DNA of 64,000 bases. Source: Mytilus edulis. Taxonomy: Eukaryota; Mollusca; Bivalvia; Mytilida; Mytilidae. Below are positions 35,201-41,200 of the stretch, one piece after another. The stretch covers positions 62,985,674-63,049,673 of the forward strand of contig NC_092350.1 in assembly GCF_963676685.1 (NCBI RefSeq), given 5' to 3'. The notes beneath the pieces are model-generated. The model ran no database searches and was not told where the DNA came from. It saw only the letters and a program-made list of their open reading frames with translations. Numbering within the stretch: position 1 is the stretch's first letter; every line of letters starts with the position of its first letter. The translations under genes were made by a program, and so were the position numbers.

Positions 35201-38200
35201 AAAATTGATGACAAAGTTTCTCTCTCTCAATTACAAAAAGAGTGTCCCGATTTCTCTGCAATCTATACCTATCTTTCTTTAGGGGAGTTACCAGATGATC
35301 GCAAACTTAGAGACAAGGTGGTCTCAGAAAGCAAGTATTTTAGTTTAAGTGATGGTGTTTAAATCATTGGTACCAAAGACGATGTCGTGGTATAGCAGAA
35401 GAGTTTAAAAGAATTAAACAAATTGCCCTCCCTAAGTGTTTGCGACTTGATGCATTAAAGTCTTATCATGACTCTTTAGCCTCTGGAGGTCACATTGGTA
35501 GGGAAAAAGTATACAATTCTCTAATGGAAAAGTATTGGTGGAATAACATGCACCAACATGTTATTGATTATGTCAAATCGTGTGACAGATGTCAAAGAGC
35601 AAACAAAATTGTAACCCTAACAGGCCTCCTCTTACAAAAATGCCCCAAGTTGGTCGTTTCGATAGGTGGCACATTGATGTTCTTGGTCCACTTACTAAAT
35701 CACCAGATGGTTATGAGTATGTTTTGTTAGTCGTTGATGCCTTTAGTCGATGGTGTGAGGGATTTCCTATGAAGACTCAAAATGCAAAAGAAATAGCAGA
35801 AAATCTTTACAATGGAGTTGTAACTAGGTACGGTAGTCCAAGAGTCCTCTGCAGTGACCGGGGACAGGCTTTCTTGAGTAAGATTGTCAAAGCTATATGT
35901 GAAATCTTTCAAATTACTCAACACCACACTTCTTCTTACCATCCAAACACAAATGGTACTGTGGAAAGACAAAACCATACTCTTGCTCAATCTCTTCGTA
36001 CTTATTGCAATGAAAGTCATGATAAATGGCCTTCTTTAATCCCAAGTATAATGATGGCTTTCAGAAGGTCTGTCTCATCAGCTACAGGGTTTTCTCCTTT
36101 TTATATGATGTTTGGTCAAGATATGAAAATTCCTTTTGATATAGCTCTAGAACCAAAAGATAATTTACCTCAGGACACAAAAACCTACCTCAACCAATTT
36201 ATTTCCAATATAAAAGTTGCACACACAATTGCACATCAAAACGAGGCAGTGAACAAGGAAAAAGACAAGGTTCGCCATGATGAGAAAGCAAAAACCCAAA
36301 CTTTTGCTGTTGGTGATTTGGTTCTAATCAAAGTACACAAATTTCCAACAGGAATGTCAAGTTAACTCTGTGACAAAGCTGAGGGTCCATACCATATTGA
36401 AGAGATTGGTCCAAATCACACATATGCTTTAAGAAGACAGTCTGACCAAAAGAAACATAAATCCCTCATGAATGCTACTAATCTTCAACTCTATACTCGC
36501 CCTGAACCAGTTCGTCAACGGTTGACTGTCCACCCACCAAATCAAAATGATGCCCCAGAACCTGATTCAGACACAGAATCTCTAGAAGATGATGCAGAAA
36601 TCCAAGACGCACATGACAATGTAGTGCAACCCCCTCCCCAATCCGTCATTGACCCATTGAAAAAGTATACTTTTAAAGAAATCATCAAAGGTCGACGCAA
36701 ACAGGGACGTCGTGAGATGTATGTTAAATGGCTTGATAACACAAATACTTGGGAACCTGATACAAACTTTGATCAGGATATTTTGGAATACATAAACAGT
36801 AGATTGACCAAGAAAGGAAAGAGAAAAAAATCCCTTTTTAAACCTTGATTTGTAAAGGCCTAATATCCTATTTTGTCTTATCTGTTTATATAAGTGATGC
36901 ACAGGTATCCCCCCTTATATGTTTGAGTGATACACAGGTATCCCCCCTTATATGTTTGAGTGATACACAGGTATCCCCCCTTATATGTTTGAGTGATACA
37001 CAGGTATCCCCCCTTATATGTTTGAGTGATACACAGGTATCCCCCCTTATATGTTTGAGTGATACACAGGTATCCCCCCTTATATGTTAAGTGATACACA
37101 GGTATCCCCCCTTATATGTTAAGTGATACACAGGTATCCCCCCTTATATGTTAAGTGATACACAGGTATCTACCCACTTTATGTTCATTGATATCCTTGG
37201 ATAGTTTAGTTCCTATTTTGTCATCTCACCAATACAAACTTGACTCAATGCCTTATGGTACATGTTGGATGAAGAAAAAACACCGATGTACAGACAAGTT
37301 CTTATTTGTTCAGAGTTTCATTATCCTAGATAAGTGGTTTACAATGTATTGGGTTTTCGAAATTTGGATGAGCAGTTGTCATATTTTTACAGTTAATTCT
37401 GTAGTTCATAGTGCTAGATTGTATGTTTAGAGCTCAAATATGCAGTCAAATTAGACCAAGGCCCATCTAACTTTCCGTTTCAATATCGTTGTAGGCTATT
37501 CTCTGATGAATTGGAACAGTCTGCTCTTCTCAACCTTCATAGTCCTTATAAGTTTGTGTGTCATCATTGAATCAACAAATCAAGAAGATATCATTCAATG
37601 TTTGAAAAATGGTGCAGAGTTTCGACAAGAATCTAGACTATTTTTAGCCAAAGAATGTTGGCTCCAGACTTTTAGAGATCATATATTATGTAGTAAAATG
37701 GCTATTTTTGTTCTTATAGCTGTCAGTTTTATGTATTGTAAAGCACCAAGAATGGCAATGGTTATGTCAGTTATGCAATTTTTCTCTTGTGTAGAATCTC
37801 AAACTCCCCCATCATTTATATATCGCAGACCCACTGAAGAACCACAATGATTTTTCAACAAAAGTTCAGCAATTTATTTCAGAATTTTCATGGGTACACG
37901 CATCAGTTATTTTGAGTATAATTGTCTTATTGTTTTTGATATTTTTAATTTGCTATTTGTACAAATCAAAACATAACCGATGTACGACTTTGGTTTTAGA
38001 AATTACCTCAGGTGGCGATTGTGTTATTGTTCCTATTTTAAACTTGTCTTTGTGCCCATCTTACTATCAAATTTCCAAACCATCCGTTAAAGAATTGACC
38101 GTTGCCGCATTTCCCTCATGTAAATTATTTGCCACATGGTCATCCTTTCAAGTAACTAATTTGTTAACTGAGCAAAGTATTCAGATTCCCACAACAATTT

Positions 38201-41200
38201 CACTTAGCTTAAGGAATCGTTATAAGCTTCCATATATTTTAAATCAACCATTCAATGCCTACGTCTATGTGACACACCAAGGATTCGCTAATATTCTAAA
38301 TCCGCCAGCAGATTCTTCAAATAAAACTAAGATAGCATCTGCAGCTGATTTGACCTCATTTGTATAAACATTTTTATAAAACCATTATTATTTTGGATAA
38401 TTATCTTATTTTTTTTGGTTTTGAGCGGTAGTCACCACCTGATTGACTTAAAAAAAGATTTAAAGACAAAGATAATTTTGTTTTATATTGTAATGTTTCC
38501 ATTTGGGTTTAACTTTTGAAGAACTCTTTGTACAAAGATGTAAATACTAAATTTTTCTTATTTTGATCAATATTCATATGGCATATCTTGATTATCTCCC
38601 CTTAGTTTTATATGACCTTGATGAACAAGACTTATATTTTTATTGTGTATATAACATGTATTTTTTTTCAGTTTTATAATATTAGTATCATGCTTAAGAC
38701 ACTATTCTGTTTTATGGTCTCTGTTCATATGGAAACGAAACTGCTACTGAATTACCGTAAATGTTGCTGTACTGACCGCATCGAAACATAACCCGTAATT
38801 ATAGGAAAACACTCGCTTCATCTAATCAATTCTATGGAAGATATTCAGTTCCATGTGTACATATCAAGTAATCGTGAAGGATTCGACTCAACACACTTAT
38901 TGGAGGATATTCAGTGCGATTTAATGAAAATCCTATACATGTACAATTCAAAGACATCATTCTTGACATAAAGTTATCATGTTTGACATTTTTGAATATA
39001 CTGTACTGTCAGTTTTGGTATTTTTTTCAGATGTGTTTACAATTAATTCATGTGAAATGAAGATTATATTTGAATATTTAAAGATAAATTTAACATTTTG
39101 AAGCTTTGGGGTCCAAAGCTGGTAGGTTTGTGGGGAGTTGTCATAGTTAGAAATTGCATTAAATTTCCTTTAGATTTTTATAGGGAATATTCTTATTTTT
39201 ATGTTAAATATTTTAGACATCTTGGAAATTTAATTTTATATTTGGCTTAAACATTTTGAAGTTTGGTTCACAAGTTTTCTTTCACTTTATTATCTATCTT
39301 AATACAGAAATATAAGGTGTAAATCTGCTAAACAAAGAGAGATTATTTTCAAGTTATCTTGTATGTATTTATCTCGTCTATGAAAAAGCAAGGCGACAGA
39401 TTAAATTATGTAATGTCCATTAGTTCTTTTGTAAGGGTTAACAAATAAATACTTTATGTAATTAGACGTCTTTTGACAAGTTAAGTTGATAATAGAAGGA
39501 AATAGAAATAGCCACATTGACAATGAGTGGTTTTGCACGTGGTACGATAATCTGCCACTTTTACACTGAAAATTTTGTAAAATAAATTTTGATTGGCTCA
39601 AAACCTGAAAATTAGTTTAATTCCATGGATTCACTTTTTTTCTTGATTAGCGTCACTCTGCCATACGCTATCAAGAAATAAAGACTCTTTTTTATTGAAT
39701 CCTTGGTTTTGACTATTTTCAGGTGAGTACATATTTTATATACATTTTTCTATTATGTTTTAAACTACGAAGGTAATTTATTCAATTTTGAAAGGTTAAT
39801 TAGTTGAATTAAATATTGGGTTTTTAATTCAAATTATTTAAGAAACCATCAAAAATGAAAATCCAAAGCGTTTCTTCATATTCTATTTGAAAAGTTAACT
39901 GATGTACTTTTGGCAAAAAGTACTTAATTTGGTAAACAGAAATTTTACACATAACTTATGTAAATATATTTGTTTCAAAGTTACAGTTAAGTTTGTAATA
40001 GTTTTAGTTTACTATTATTGTTTAATTATGTCACTGTGTACATATCTTGAATGTACAGTTAAGTTTTGGTATTGTGGGCTGCCATAGATTTATTTATATG
40101 GGAGATAACTCAGGGTTTACTTGCGACAAAATTGCGGGACAAATAATATTGTGTATTTTCACCAGTTTAGAGCCAAAATAAGTCATGGTTAGTGTTATAC
40201 ATTTATTATTCAATACATTAATGTTAGTTTTCCATTGTCGCCAAGTAACAAAGCTTGTATAAGCAAAGAAACATTAGTTCTCCTGAATTTCCCATTCCAG
40301 CCTTGTGATTTCTATATTTTGAGACTTTGTTTATTTACTATCCTAATAGTTAAGACTGATGCCTATAGTTTAAGCGCATTTAAATATATTACTTTATTTA
40401 AATTGTATTTCACTTTAGAGTAAATTAACTCAGTAGTCCCAGAATGTTTTATTTTAGTATGTGAGCTAGGTCCCCAGAGATAACTTAAGTAGTTATCCCC
40501 CCTTGATATGCAAATTAGTTTGCAAGTGTTTGTTTTAATTAGAGTATTTTGTATATAAACTTGTTTGAGATTAATTACATGTTTCATTGTGGCATGTCTA
40601 TGGAGAGTCGTTTTAAACAATGCAGATTGTTTATATTTAGTTTTAATATTTTATAAAGATGATAAAATTTAATGTTTAAGAATTTTTTAGTCAAAAATAC
40701 AATTTGAAATTTATAAATCTTTAGTCAAAAATACAATTTGAAATTTATATCTGTTTGGTTAAGGCGTTATAAAATCATGTTCCTTATTCAGGAATAGACA
40801 TCAGTCAGAATGTTTTATCTTAAAAATTCATATTTTATTTGGTTTTATTATACTAACATGACTAAGCCATGTAAAGGCTTAGTTTAGGAAATTTTGATAT
40901 TGTTAGTTTGCTGTCTATTATTATGTTGTGATGTAATATATATTATAGACTCTGCCATACGCTATCAAGAAATAAAGACTCCTTTTTATTGAATCCTTGG
41001 TTTTGACTATTTTCAGGCCTGCCAAAGACAATTGTGTCAGCTTTCTTTAAGAAGCACGCAGCACCCGAAAGTAAGCTCACCGAATAGTTCATCACCCTGC
41101 TCGCTCTACCCACACAATAACTACACAGAAAACTTAGTTGTGTCACTTAGGCCAAATTTCAAATACAATATATTTATCTCTATTCTATAGCAAAATACGA

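Larger units (their letters stand above)
29364..41145 (+). mobile_element. Ty3/Gypsy LTR retrotransposon with chromodomain integrase (11.8 kb)
   Basis: Complete element: 5' LTR, presumed primer site, gag, one-stop junction, protease-RT-RNase H, broken integrase with chromodomain, minisatellite, two env-position reading frames, a short G-rich tract and the 3' LTR. The order PR-RT-RNase H-IN places it in Ty3/Gypsy (Metaviridae), and the chromodomain points to the chromovirus branch. The LTRs are both 2007 bp, start TG, end CA, and differ at about eight positions by my reading (~0.4%). The flanking CTTA is duplicated (29360-29363 and 41146-41149). It sits in intron 2 of XKR gene B, on the opposite strand to the gene. 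Age by LTR divergence is young, yet the integrase region is disrupted. Confidence 0.95.

Noticed and set aside
35355-35365. Programmed -1 frameshift between RNase H and integrase
   Set aside because: The bases do not form a proper slippery heptamer in the incoming frame, frameshifting inside pol is not expected, and a second similar break follows 250 bases later; simple mutation or read error fits better.
36845-37099. 81- and 73-codon frames of 11-residue repeats
   Set aside because: They are the translation of the 33-bp minisatellite on each strand; no independent coding evidence.
37506-38367. Retroviral-type envelope glycoprotein
   Set aside because: Too short, and I see no furin-type cleavage site, fusion peptide or CX6CC-like motif; kept only as unassigned env-position frames.
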